Positions 1 to 10,600 of a stretch of 64,000 nucleotides of DNA are shown piece by piece (position 1 is the first letter of the stretch; the number at the start of each line of letters is the position of its first letter). This DNA is from Chlorella sorokiniana (taxonomy: Eukaryota > Chlorophyta > Trebouxiophyceae > Chlorellales > Chlorellaceae). The translations under genes and the position numbers were made by a program. Location: positions 2,420,001-2,484,000 of the forward strand of contig CP084613.1 of NCBI GenBank assembly GCA_025917655.1, read 5' to 3'. The notes under the pieces were generated by a model. That model saw only the letters and a list, made by a program, of their open reading frames with translations, had not been told where the DNA came from and made no database searches.

Positions 1-2592
1 CAGGACGTACCGCAGGCATGCAGGGCTGCCCGTGGTAGGCAAGGGCAGGCCCCTATAGAGCTGGGCACCGTGCCCCGGCAAGCACGGCCCCAGCGGCGGC
101 GCCCCCACCCCCACACCTGCAGCGTGCGCGCGTCAAAGCGGCCCAGGAAGAGTCGCACCGAGATGAGCAGGTCCAGGCTGGTGTTGAGCAGGTCTGCCGA
201 GGTGCCCGAGTACCAGGGGAACATGGGCATGAAGGAGGGCTGGGGGAGCCGGGGGATGGGCACCCGCGCCTCGGCCGGGCGCCCCACCGCCGCACCCTGG
301 CGCGTCGCCGGCCTCGCCGGGCTCGCTGGAGGGGGGACGCGCGATCGGCGCCGCAGGCTGAGGTGGCATGGTTGGGAGTGGCGAGGTTGTCGCCCCGCTC
401 CCGCAGGCCCGGCAGCCGGCAGCCTGTGGCGCGCAGCGCGGCGAGCCCCCGCCGCCGCTCACCCCTGCGCCTGCCCTAGGAAGGCCCAGCCTGCGCGGCC
501 CACGCCGCTGTCGTCCCGGAAGAGCACGGAGCGGGCGCGGCGCACGGTGGAGGTGGGGCTGTTCAGCAGGTGGCCCACGGAGGACATGGTGCGCAGCAGG
601 GCGTCAAAGGAGCCGCGGGCAGCCAGGCTGGACAGCGCGTCGCGCACGGCGGGAGCTGCGCCGCCCTCCCCACCGCCGCCGCCGACCCAGGAGCCCCAGG
701 GGGCCGCGGCACGCAGGTCGTGCGCGTAGTCGGCGCTGCGGCGACGCTGGTGCCGCCGCAGGCTGCGCTGCCGGCCTGCCAGCTCTGGAGGGGGTAGAAG
801 ACGCGCACCAGGCGGGGTTGCAGCTCACGCTGCCTCCTACTCCTACTGCCCGCCGAAAGCAGCGCTGGCCCTGGATACTTCCCAGGCAGACTACTAGTGC
901 GCATACAAACACAGCACAGCCCGGCCACAAGCACCCCCACCCCGGTACCCACCACAACCTACAGAAGCGCTTGCAGCCCCCCCTCCCCCTCACCCCGCCG
1001 CATGTCTGCTGTGTACGCGGCGCGCAGCGTGGCGGCCGCCGCGTAGTCTGCCAGGCAGTTGGCGGCGTACATGAGGAGCAGGGTGACCCACATCGTGAAG
1101 ATGGGGCTCACCAGGTCGTCAGCAGGCACCGGCAGCAGGCCCTGCCGGGTGCGTGGGTGTGTTTCGTGAGTGTGTGTGTGGGGGGGGGGGACCGCCTCAT
1201 GTGAGTGAGCACCAGCGCTCGCGGCAGCAAGGGCCCAGCTCCGCCTGCCGCCCCAGCGCAGCAACAGAACCCCCCGCTTCCCCCAAACCCCCATGCGCCC
1301 CCACCTTGCCGTCCAGCGGGAAGTCGACCTGGATGAAGGAGGCAGCGGCGGCGGCGGGCACGCGCGCGGCGGCGCCCCACCCCAGAGGCGCGTTGCGGGC
1401 GCCGGCCCGCCGTTGACGGCTGCTGTGCGGTTGGCTGCGGCCTCGCCGTAGATGACCCAGCGGGTGAATGCGGAGTGGCTGGAGGCGGAGACGGGGTGCA
1501 GCCACTTGTGGCAGACCGCCTCCTTGAGGCCGCCCGCGTGGGGGTGCGGGGCCGCGGGCGCGTTGCCACAGAAGGAGTAATAGACGGAGCAGGCCACCGC
1601 CAGGTTGACGCTGTTCAGCAGCACGATGCTCCACGCCTGGCGCGCGCCCGCGGTGGGGCTGTGCAAGCGGGCGCAGCAGGCGCAGCGCAACGGCCAGGGC
1701 GTAGGCCGCGTGCAGCGTGCCCAGCGCGGCTAGCGACCCCAGGAAGCAGGCCAGCCACATCGACACGTCGGCCTTGATGTTGATGCCTGGGGGAAAGGGG
1801 AGGGGGATGCAGGGTGTGGCAGCTGCCAGCGGCCCTCAGCTGCAGCGCCCAGCCTTGAGCACAGCCCCACGTGCCCCTCCCGTGCAAGCCGCAGCTGCCC
1901 CACCCATGGACTCCAGCGAGGGCAGGTGGTAGAAAACGGACACCAGCAGCCAAGAGATGTAGATGGTGCTGTAATTGATGTAGCCTCTGTGTGAGGGGTG
2001 TGCAAGGGGGCAGGAGCTCAGGCGAGGTCCTGCCAGGTAAACAGCGCGGCCAAGCGGAACCCGCACAGCAATGCCTTGTCTGGCTGCAGCTGCGCGCAGC
2101 CCTGCCCACCTGGAAGCTGAGCCCAGACGGCGTCGAATCAAGGGCCGCACGTACAGATAAGCAAACAAGCAAGTGGCGCCTGTAAGGGGTGGGTAGCACA
2201 AAGGTGCGAGCTGTAGTGCGCCAGCCTAGCGCCGGCACACCGATGGCCCTGCCTCGCGGCTGCGCAGCTGCGCCGACCAGAGGCCCTGCCTCACCAAACA
2301 AGTAGAACCACTTCTTGTTGATGTGCGACCGCTCAATGACATCCTGCAGGACAGAAAGCAGGGCTGCCAGACGAGTGGAGGTGTTGTCGTGCACATACCC
2401 GCCGCCGACTGGCGACCGTCCCACTCCGAGGGTCACCACCTAGAATGCTCTTCCTGGTCAAAAGTTTCGCACTCACATGTGTGCTGTCGTAGCCGATGCA
2501 GAAGAGCGCAAAGAGGGCGGTGCAGTAGGTGCTGTGGCTCGTGTGGCTGAACTTGGCCAACACTGGGCTGTCGCCTCCCCGTCCTTTGCCAT
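1..2592 (-). CDS. Calcineurin-like metallophosphoesterase membrane protein, N-terminal part
   Basis: Multi-exon gene reading leftward out of the window. The visible part is the multipass membrane N-terminus; the metallophosphoesterase catalytic domain expected in this plant family (remembered as Arabidopsis AT4G23000-like) would lie beyond base 1. Family-specific blocks are seen in order: VIERSHINKKWFYLFG (2295-2343), LVSVFYHLPSLESMG (about 1915-1985), a hydrophobic stretch ending YYSFCGNA (about 1565-1635), LKEAVCHKWLHPV plus RWVIYGE (about 1450-1535), SPIFTMWVTLLLMYAAN (about 1060-1110) and PMFPWYSGTSADLLNTSLDL (about 160-235). Exons 2477-2592, 2295-2343 and 2110-2179 join in frame with GT-AG introns. 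ATG at 2592 fits MAKDG only if a run of four G in exon 1 is really five; a second frame change lies near 1640-1700. Substrate unknown. Identity is from conserved blocks, not from catalytic residues. Confidence 0.8.
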
Positions 2593-3166
2593 GTTGCACC
2601 GACGCCTGAGCCGAACGTGGCGAGTGCCCGACACTTGCCGCCGTTCGTTTCCCTCAAAGCCACCTCAAACCTCACGCCGGGTCGGCTTGCATATTGAAAA
2701 AGCTGGGGGAAGCATGCGACTGAGGAAAAAATTGAGAGGGAGGGTGGTCGAATCATCTTTGAATGGCAGGGCATCTCCCACCGCCCTTGGCAGCGGCAGC
2801 TAAGCAGCCGCATTGGTTGTTGAAACCACCATTCTGACTCTGTCCGGCTGGCCTGTGCCATGCTATATGCAGCATGGTCCGACTGCCTGTCCACCTTGCC
2901 GTTGCAACATACTTACAGCAAAAATTCTGGCAGGGGGAGGAAAGTAATCAAACAAGCAAGGGAAGGGATCTTCACCCACACAACCAGAGGGCTGTTGCAG
3001 CAGCTACAAGGCAAATAACAGTGGTTGGGGCACAGGCCTCATGTGTTGAGAAGTGAGAGGGTCCCTCAAGCGTCACACACGCCAGCATAAAAGCTGGGGC
3101 GGTGTCGAGTACATAAGCACCCTGGCGCCTGCATCACGTGCAGCCGAAGGGCACCAGCCAAGCCGT
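2593..3166. other. Intergenic region between LHCII copy 1 and the metallophosphoesterase
   Basis: Holds the 3' untranslated region of the upstream LHCII gene, including a minus-strand TGTAA, and the promoter of the metallophosphoesterase gene. It is clearly less GC-rich than the flanking exons. No further gene, repeat or RNA was recognised. Confidence 0.5.
2913..2917 (-). terminator. TGTAA poly(A) signal, LHCII copy 1
   Basis: Minus strand reads TGTAAG about 250 bases beyond the LHCII copy 1 stop. TGTAA is the usual chlorophyte nuclear polyadenylation signal; a five-base match alone is weak, and position is the main support. Confidence 0.4.
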
Positions 3167-4712
3167 TCAGTAGCCCACGCCGTTGGCGGACTTGGGGGCA
3201 TAGATGGCCCAGAAGTTGGTGGCATCGGGGAGGCCAGATGGTCGGACAGGTTCTCAATGGGGCCCTTCTTGGTGATGATGCCTGCAGGAGTCATAAAACG
3301 AGGTTCATGAGCGGCGGTGCTGGCACTACAGAAGCAAGTGCTGACATCACCCAGTAAATGTACTCCGACAGTGCAGCATAACACGACTTACCCTGCACAA
3401 AGAAGCCGAGCATGGACACCATGGCGAGGCGGCCGTTCTTGATCTCCTTCACCTTCAGCTCAGCGAAGGTGTCGGGGTCGTCAGCCAGGCCCAGGGGGTC
3501 GAAGGCCTCGCCTGCGGGTCAAGAAAGGAACGAAGGGGTTGAGAAGTGGCAGCACACAGCATCAAGCCCGCACCGCCCAGTGCACAGCCCCCGATGCCTG
3601 CCACGCCACCACTGCTGCAGCCTTAAGCTCACCGGGGTACAGGGCATCCAGGCCCTCGCCGGCCGGGCCGCCGTTGACGCGGTAGCCCTCAATCAGGCCC
3701 ATGAGCACCAGCTGGGTCAGCAGCACAGCCACGATGGACTGAGCGTGGATCAGAGAGGGGTTGCCCAGGTAGTCGAGGCCGCCATCCTGGAAGATCTGGG
3801 CGCCAGCCTTGAACCAGACAGCCTCGCCGAAGTTGGCGACGCCGTTCTTCTGCAGCAGCTCAGGGGTCACGCAGCCCAGGGCGCCTGCACCGCAGCAATG
3901 GGGCAGGTGAATTAGCTACAGCACTTTGGTGCATCCATCCCACACTGTAAGCACCCGCAGCACGGACATGCAGCGGCACTGCAGCGACGCACGCACCAAG
4001 CATGGCCCAGCGGGCGTGGATGACCTCCAGCTCGCGGTAGCGGGCGAAGGTCTCGGGGTCAGCAGACAGGCCGGCGGTGTCCCAGCCGTAGTCACCGGGG
4101 TACTCGCCTGGAGGATGAAGGGAGTGATGCCAGGCCAGAAGTAAGCACCCAGGCAGGGCAGCCATGGCCATGAAAGATAAGGCGCCGATTCATTGCACCG
4201 CTGCCGCCTGTGAGTCTGGGCGGAGCAGCACCCAACCGCGGAGCAAGCCAATGCTCACCCTTCAGGTAAGAGGGGGTGTTGCCCGAGAAAGGGCCCAGGA
4301 AGGTGGGGCGGTTGGGGCCGTACCACTCCACAGAGGCGCGGGTCACCTGGCGGGTGGCCTGCAGGGGCGGAGGGGCAGACAGAAGCCAATCATGAGCTGA
4401 CAGGATAAAAGACGATCCAGCCTCGAAGCTGCTCGACTGGGCCCGAGTTGCCGCCCCGAGAACAGCACACGCGAGAGGTGAGTGGCGGGCGGGATAGCCC
4501 CGAGTGTATCCAAATCAACCCTGGCCTCCCAGCAGCTGAGGCTCGATGCGAGCTCGCACAGCGCTGGACAGCTGTTGCAAATGTTGCGCTGAGCTACTGA
4601 AGGTGCCGGGCGGGGTTTGGCCAGCGCTGGCGAGTGTCGAGGGCTGGCAGGCGAGGCTCACCCGGCCAGAGGGCTTCACAGCAGCCAGACGCTGAGTAAG
4701 GGCGGCCTGCAT
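3167..4712 (-). CDS. LHCBM: LHCII chlorophyll a/b-binding protein, copy 1
   Basis: Major light-harvesting antenna protein of photosystem II, imported into the plastid and placed in thylakoids. Six exons: 4662-4712 ([17 protein letters not shown], transit peptide), 4259-4358, then exons split after WAMLG, YPG and GFFVQ. Visible: the trimerisation motif WYGPNR, helix B with [20 protein letters not shown] (chlorophyll-ligating Glu, His, Arg), [12 protein letters not shown], the middle helix with [10 protein letters not shown], and the third helix [17 protein letters not shown]. Length (about 255 residues) and motifs are those of Lhcb/LhcbM, not of minor antennae. The last exon changes frame at a run of four C; read as five it gives [20 protein letters not shown] and then the stop. 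Tandem partner of copy 2, same strand. Light and circadian regulation would be expected but is not shown by the sequence. Confidence 0.95.
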
Positions 4713-4988
4713 GATGGCTGTTGAGAAGGATGTGGAATGGGGAATGAGAGAACGACGAGTGAGCAGCCGGGGCGCAGGGTTTTCTATGACCGAATCTCCA
4801 TCACCCCTGGGTCGATCAGGGGCGCGGTGGAAACCCCTGCACGATCGTGATAACTGTTTGGCGCATGCGATCAAGCAGGATTGAGTGTTCGCGATGACAC
4901 TCGAGGGGCGATCTCTCAGCCCTGTCCTCCACCGCTGCCGCCTGCCGCCGCTCCCTTGAACCCAGCTGATTTCCCCCTTTCAAGGGCC

Positions 4989-5063
4989 TATTTAACTCCT
5001 CGATTAAAAATAAAGTTGCCAGTCTTATGTTAATCAAACGCAGTGATTTCAAATGTAGATTGG
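4989..5063 (-). promoter_or_regulatory. Putative core promoter of LHCII copy 1 (TATA-like plus CCAAT)
   Basis: On the minus strand GTTAAATA lies at 4996-4989 and CCAAT at 5063-5059, about 65 bases apart and 280-350 bases upstream of the ATG. Copy 2 has the same order and a similar gap. Inference from position and motif only. Confidence 0.3.
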
Positions 5064-5590
5064 CAGGCAAGGGCCCTGCAAGGACGGACTAAAGCCACGC
5101 CGGCAGCTGGTGTGGTGTGCCGCAGCTTTGTTGCTGCAGCCTTCCCAGCTGCTGTCTAGTGTCACTTGGTCATTGAAGGCTGCAAAATTTGCTGGCCTTT
5201 CTTCCTTGCAAAGCATGCATCCACATAATTAGGCCTGCTTCAGGAAAAACTGCCGCCTGGCTGCCAAGATTCAGTCCCTCAACTCTGCTGTGGTCGCCTC
5301 AACATCCGTCTTACACAAGCCACTGGCAGGTCTCAATGCGAGCCGCGTCAAAGAACAGTTTCTATTGCACAAAATAAGAAGAAGAACAAGGCTCAGGCAG
5401 CATGGACCTGCGCGGGCTGCAGCAGCAGCCATGCCGTGGCTGCCCACGCCGCATGTCACAAGCTCACAAGGTGCTGGCACTGGTGTGCCATGCGATGCAG
5501 GTGGCTCACGCCAGGGTGGAGGCAGAGCTGCAAGAACAATGGGGGATGGCACTGGTCAGAGCGACAGCCAGAGGCCGTGTTCACTTCACC

Positions 5591-5595
5591 TTACA
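5591..5595 (-). terminator. TGTAA poly(A) signal, LHCII copy 2
   Basis: TGTAA on the minus strand about 75 bases past the copy 2 stop codon, the usual distance for chlorophyte nuclear genes. Confidence 0.5.
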
Positions 5596-5668
5596 GCAGC
5601 AAGCACCCTCCTGCAGAGCTCCCAACAGCCTTTTGGCAAGCTTGGATGAGTGAATGAGATGCCGTCAC

Positions 5669-7135
5669 TCACTTCACCCAGAAGTTGGTGGTGCCGGGGA
5701 GGACAGGTGGTCGTCCAGGTTCTTGATGGGGCCCTCGCCGGTAACGATGGCCTGGATGAAGAAGCCAAACATGGACACCATGGCGAGGCGGCCGTTCTTG
5801 ATCTCCTTCACCTTCAGCTCAGCAAAGGTGTCGGGGTCGTCAGCCAGGCCCAGGGGGTCGAAGGCCTCGCCTGCAGGTAAACCAGGGCGGGGTTGGGGGC
5901 ACAAGGGGACCATCAGGCACGATGCTAGGCAAGGGCAAGGGCGAGGCATGCAGGCAGGCAGGCTGCAGAAGAAGTTGGGCAGGCATGGAAGCAGCACCAC
6001 TCGCAGCCTTCGCCGTGGGCTCAGCTGTTGACGCACCGGGGTACAGAGGGTCCGCCACCTCGCCGGCCGGGCCGCCGTTGACGCGGTAGCCCTCAATCAG
6101 GCCCATGAGCACAACCTGGGTCAGCAGCACAGCCACAATGGACTGAGCGTGGATCAGGGAGGCGTTGCCCAGGTAGTCGAGCCGCCATCCTGGAAGATCT
6201 GGGCGCCAGCCTTGAACCAGACAGCCTCGCCGAAGTTGGCGGCACCGTTCTTCTGCAGCAGCTCAGGGGTCACGCAGCCCAGGGCGCCTGCACCGCAACA
6301 AGCAGAAGCTTGGGGCAGGTGAATAAACCTCAGCACTCTTCAGCGCGCTCATCCCACACTGTGAGCACCCACCACACAAATATGCAGCGGCACTGCAGCA
6401 ACGCACGCACCAAGCATGGCCCAGCGGGCGTGGATGACCTCCAGCTCGCGGTAGCGGGCGAAGGTCTCGGGTCGGCAGACAGGCCGGCGGTGTCCCAGCC
6501 GTAGTCACCGGGGTACTCGCCCTTCAGGTAGGAGGGGTGTTGCCGGAGAAGGGTCCCAGGAACTTGACTGCAGCAGTTGGGAACAGGGCGTCGGGCATGG
6601 TTTGAACGCTGAGCACGATGTGGAGCAAGCAGGACAGGCATGCAGGCGCTGCACTTGCGGACGAAACTTAACAACGCAGCCTCAGGTATGCACCAATTAT
6701 AAGCATGAATGGCAATACAAAACAGCAGCTTGATTGTAATTCCCAGTAGTAAAGGGAACATACCGCGGTCGGGGCCGTAGAGAATTCCGCGCTTGCGCGG
6801 GTCACCTGGCGAGCCTGCAGGGGCGACACAGAGGGGTCAAGGCAAGGTGGGCGAACGACAGCCGGCCTGTGCCGCAAAAGGCCAGGGTAGCATGAAATTT
6901 AACGAAGGTGGTGGAAGCAGCACGGGGGGGGGGAGGGTGACAGAAGTGGGCTACGGCTGAGGCGAGGGGGCTCAGGAGGCCGAGGGCACACAGAGACGGA
7001 GGCTCGGCGTTTTCGGCCCTCTCAAACATGCTTGTGGAACAAGAACGCGTCCAAAGAACACCAGGGCACCGAGACGCCCGCGCTCACCCGGCCAGGCTTC
7101 ACCAGGGCCAGACGCTGAGCAAGGGCGGCCTGCAT
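5669..7135 (-). CDS. LHCBM: LHCII chlorophyll a/b-binding protein, copy 2
   Basis: Tandem paralogue of the LHCII gene at 3167-4712, with introns at the same places after WAMLG, YPG and GFFIQ. Starts [16 protein letters not shown] (transit peptide), then [11 protein letters not shown] and YGPDR. Helix motifs are those of copy 1. It differs in [25 protein letters not shown] and a short C-terminus GTTNFWVK. Five frame changes are present (at [29 protein letters not shown] and SSPGTTNFW). Each is cured by one extra base in a C run on the coding strand, where in three cases copy 1 has that base. Exons are nearly identical to copy 1 while most intron sequence differs. I judge it a working gene with sequencing errors, though a young pseudogene cannot be excluded without reads. 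Confidence 0.9.
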
Positions 7136-7669
7136 ATTGTCAAGAGATTGATTGAGGAGTGATTCCGAGGGTGCGGGGCTCAGAATGGTCTGATTGGGGC
7201 AGGCGAGGTCTTAAATGCCAGCAGGATTGAGATTCTGCGGCCTTACCCGCCACGTAAGCGAGAGATGGCGCGTTGCACGCGCAAACAAGAAAGCGTGATT
7301 GGACGCAGGCAGTCGACAGCACACAGTTAAAACCGTGGGCACGAGGCCGCCGCCTGTCGGCCCGTGCTGGAACCCACCGGCCGCCAGTCCGCCGACTGCG
7401 CGTGCCGCAGAAAATCAGCTTGCAGAATACACGCTTCTGTATGGGTGCTGCTGTCCGGAAGAGGATCTTGCTAGATCACTTTGATGCAGAGCGGGCGGCT
7501 TGGCCCAAGACCATGGCCTGAGCAGGCTTCACTGAAGCATGCATGTCGGGCTGGTCAACAGCCCGCCTCAGGGCTGTGCGTGTTTCAAGGTGACCGCAAC
7601 CTGGCCAGGTGCAAGCTGACAAGTGGATGCATGCATCGCCTGGCTGGGTGGTGCGACGATCTGGCAGCC
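7136..7669. other. Intergenic region between XPD and LHCII copy 2
   Basis: Contains the likely promoter of LHCII copy 2 and the 3' untranslated region of XPD. No clear TGTAA was found behind the XPD stop. Nothing else was recognised. Confidence 0.5.
7211..7302 (-). promoter_or_regulatory. Putative core promoter of LHCII copy 2 (TATA-like plus CCAAT)
   Basis: Minus strand CATTTAA at 7217-7211, about 75 bases upstream of the ATG, and CCAAT at 7302-7298, about 85 bases further up. Same arrangement as in copy 1. Motif-level inference. Confidence 0.3.
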
Positions 7670-10600
7670 CTAGCCATCCAGCTGCATGGCGGCGGGGGCG
7701 TCGTGGTTGGCGGGCGGGCGCGCCGTGTCCAGCGCGTTGACGGCAGCCTCCGACAGCAGGGAGCGGCCTACAGCAGCGCGGTCGTACGGCTGTGCCATGC
7801 TGCGCATGAACTCCCGCGCTATGCACAGCAGCATGTCGGTGGACAGGTTGAGGTGGGAGTCCTTGAGGTGCTGCGTGATCCACGCGGGCAGCTTGTCCCG
7901 CTTGTCGTGCCGCTGGTACCGCTTGTCTGGGAGGGGCCAGGGCAGCGGGCGACGGGTTGGGGGAGCTCCCAGGCTGCCCTGCCACCAGCGCGCTAGCAGC
8001 AACAGAAGCAGCAGGCTGTGCAGGGGGGACAGCCAAGCTGCGTGCCGGCTGGCACCCGTTGCCGCACGTTCTGCGCTCCCCTGCCCCTTTCCAAAGTAAA
8101 CACAACGCACACACGGCACGCAGGCAGCGCTGTGCCCACCCGCAAACACCATGAGGCCGTAGTCTGCCTTGGAGCGGATGACGCGGCCCACGCACTGAGC
8201 CGCCTGCCGCACCGCGTCAAAGGCCAGGTAGTCGTTCTCCCGGATCTGGAACGCCTCACGCAGGTACTCCAGCCGCGCCCTGGGGCAGGCCAGCGCTTGT
8301 GGGGTGTGAAAGTGGGGGGGGGGGGGCGCCAGGACCCACGCCCTGCACAGGCGGCAGGCTGACGGCAGCGCGCAGCGCGGCCCCTCTCCAGCGGCACCTG
8401 GCCCCCCACCTGAGTATGCGGGACAGGGTGTACTGGTAGGGCACCCCAAACATGACCACGCAGCGGCCGTAATGGCGGTCGAAGTCGATGCCCTCCGCCA
8501 CCTTGCCGCGCGCCACGCTGCAGGGACAAGCAACGTGTTCTCTGTGATGTGCACACGGGCGCGTGGGCGAGGAAAGCGCGACGGGGCCCCTGGCAGGGTG
8601 CGCAGCGCAGGCAGCAGGCCAGCGGGCGCCCTCCCACCTGAAGAAGACTGCCCCGCGGCCGCAGTCGCACGCGCGCCTGAAGTTGTCCAGCGCCAGCGTC
8701 GTCTCCACCACGTCCTGCGTCTCGATGAACACCAGCTTGTGCGCCATCAGCTCCTGCACACAACACCAGCGCCAAGCCAGCCGGGTTGGCAGCACACTCG
8801 ACAGGCAGCCGGGCTGCGGCGCGCTGCCGAGGCGCAGGTGCCGCCGCGGCGCGCTGCGCGCCTGCAGGACGCCCATGTCGTTCCAGCGCGACACGATCTG
8901 GTCCATGTAGAGGTAGGAGACGAAGAAGCAGACGATGCCGTCGGGCACGGTGGCGGCCAGGTCGACCAGCAGGCGGCCTGCGCGCGCGGCAGGCGGCGGC
9001 GCGGGTGGGCAGCGAGGCAGCGGAGCACGGGTTGCGCCGCCCCCGCCTCCTGCCTGCTGCAGCGCGCCCAGCAGGCCCGCGCTGCCAAGCTGTCAGCCAA
9101 GGGCGCGGGCGGAGGCGCCCGCCCACCCGCCCGCCCGCCCACCCACCGTAGTTGCGGATGACCTGCGGGTCTGAGCGCATGTCAAACTTGGTGGACACGG
9201 GGAGCTGATCGCCGCCTCGCGTCAGCACCACGGGGCACAGGCAGTCCCTGCACGCGGCGGGGGGGTTGGGGGCAGCAGGGCGGTGGGCGGGGCTGGTGGG
9301 CAGCCCAGGGAGGGGACGCGTGCGCTGGGCTGCCGCCGCTGCGCCGGCGAGGGCTGCCGCTCATCGTCAGGGCCGGCGGCCCGTGTGGGCGGCGCCGCCG
9401 CACCGCGTGAGCGTCATGTTGAGGGATGCGATGCAGACGGGGTTGAAGGAGAGGATGCGGGGGTAGAGGTCGATGGGCGACAGCGTGCCGCTGGTGATCA
9501 CCACGGTCTGGAACTTGGCAAACACGGGGCGCATGGCCAGCGAGGCGTCCAGGCAGGACAGCTGGATGACGGGGTCCGGGACCTGGGGGAAGATTGGGGG
9601 AGGGGGCTGCTCACCTGCAGCAGCAGCCTGCAGGCAGCGCCTGCCCCACCCCCGCATGCTCCCAGGCCAGGCCAGGCCCAGCCACGCAACCTGGCTCTGC
9701 CGGCCTGGCAGCGGCACAGGGAGCAGGGGTGGGAGGGGCGGGCGGGGCGGCGGCAGCGCGCGGCCTGGGCCAGCCCACCGAGGGCAGCCGGTCGTCGTAG
9801 GGCTCTGTGATGATGGCGAAGCCGCGCGAGTAGGTGCCCACCAGGGTGGCGAAGTCGGCCACCATGTGCACGCCGTGGAAGTCGTCGCTGGCAGGGTGGG
9901 AGCAAGGGGAGCGCGAGGGGGGTGAGCAGGTGTGCGCGTAGCTTGCACGCATCAGCGGCTGACAGCCCAGGAAGCAGGGGGCAGCCAGTGCTGGGTGCAA
10001 GCGGCGCGAAGCTTGGCCGCTGGGTGGCCTTCGGGGGGGGTTCCTTCCGGCCGCAGCTGCCCGCCCCGCGGCCCCCACCTGGCCGTGATCTCCAGCGTCT
10101 TCATGAGCGAGGCGAGGCGGTCGTAGCAGAAGCGCAGCGTCTTGCCCTCTATGGCCACCGCCTGGGCGGGGTGGGGCGGGGCGGGCAGGCAGCGCGTGCG
10201 GGGCAGCACAGCGTGTGAGCTCCAGGACCGGAGCACAGCACGGGCCAGCAGGCGGTGCGGGCGGCAGGCTGCTGGCTCACCTGCTGCAGGCTGGCCAGGA
10301 AGGAGGTGGGGGTGTCGGAGACCACACGGTCCGCAGCCAGCCGCGTGCGCAGGTACCCCACAAACCGCTGCAGGAAGGCCACAAAGTGCTCTGCAGAGAG
10401 CAGGGGCATAGGGATGCGTGGGCGGATGAACTGCCACGGGCAGCGCGCTGCAGGTGCCCACAGCCCCCAGGCGTGTGCAGGGCCCTGCCCTGCCGGCTCT
10501 CCCCGCCAGCCAGCCTGCGCACCCGCCCTGCGTATGTTGCCGGGCACCGCCTCCCGCACGATGTCCTCGGGCAGGGCTGGGTTGGCCAGCCACCGCTCCG

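Larger units (their letters stand above)
4713..5668. other. Intergenic region between the two LHCII copies
   Basis: About 950 bases. Next to copy 1 lies its putative promoter (TATA-like and CCAAT elements on the minus strand); next to copy 2 lies its 3' untranslated region with a TGTAA motif. No additional gene is supported; small ORFs here lack homology or splice context. Confidence 0.5.

Noticed and set aside
5669-7135. LHCII copy 2 as a pseudogene
   Set aside because: Its frame breaks are all one-base losses in C runs, the same error type found in essential single-copy genes here and in copy 1; splice sites, start, stop and motifs are intact.
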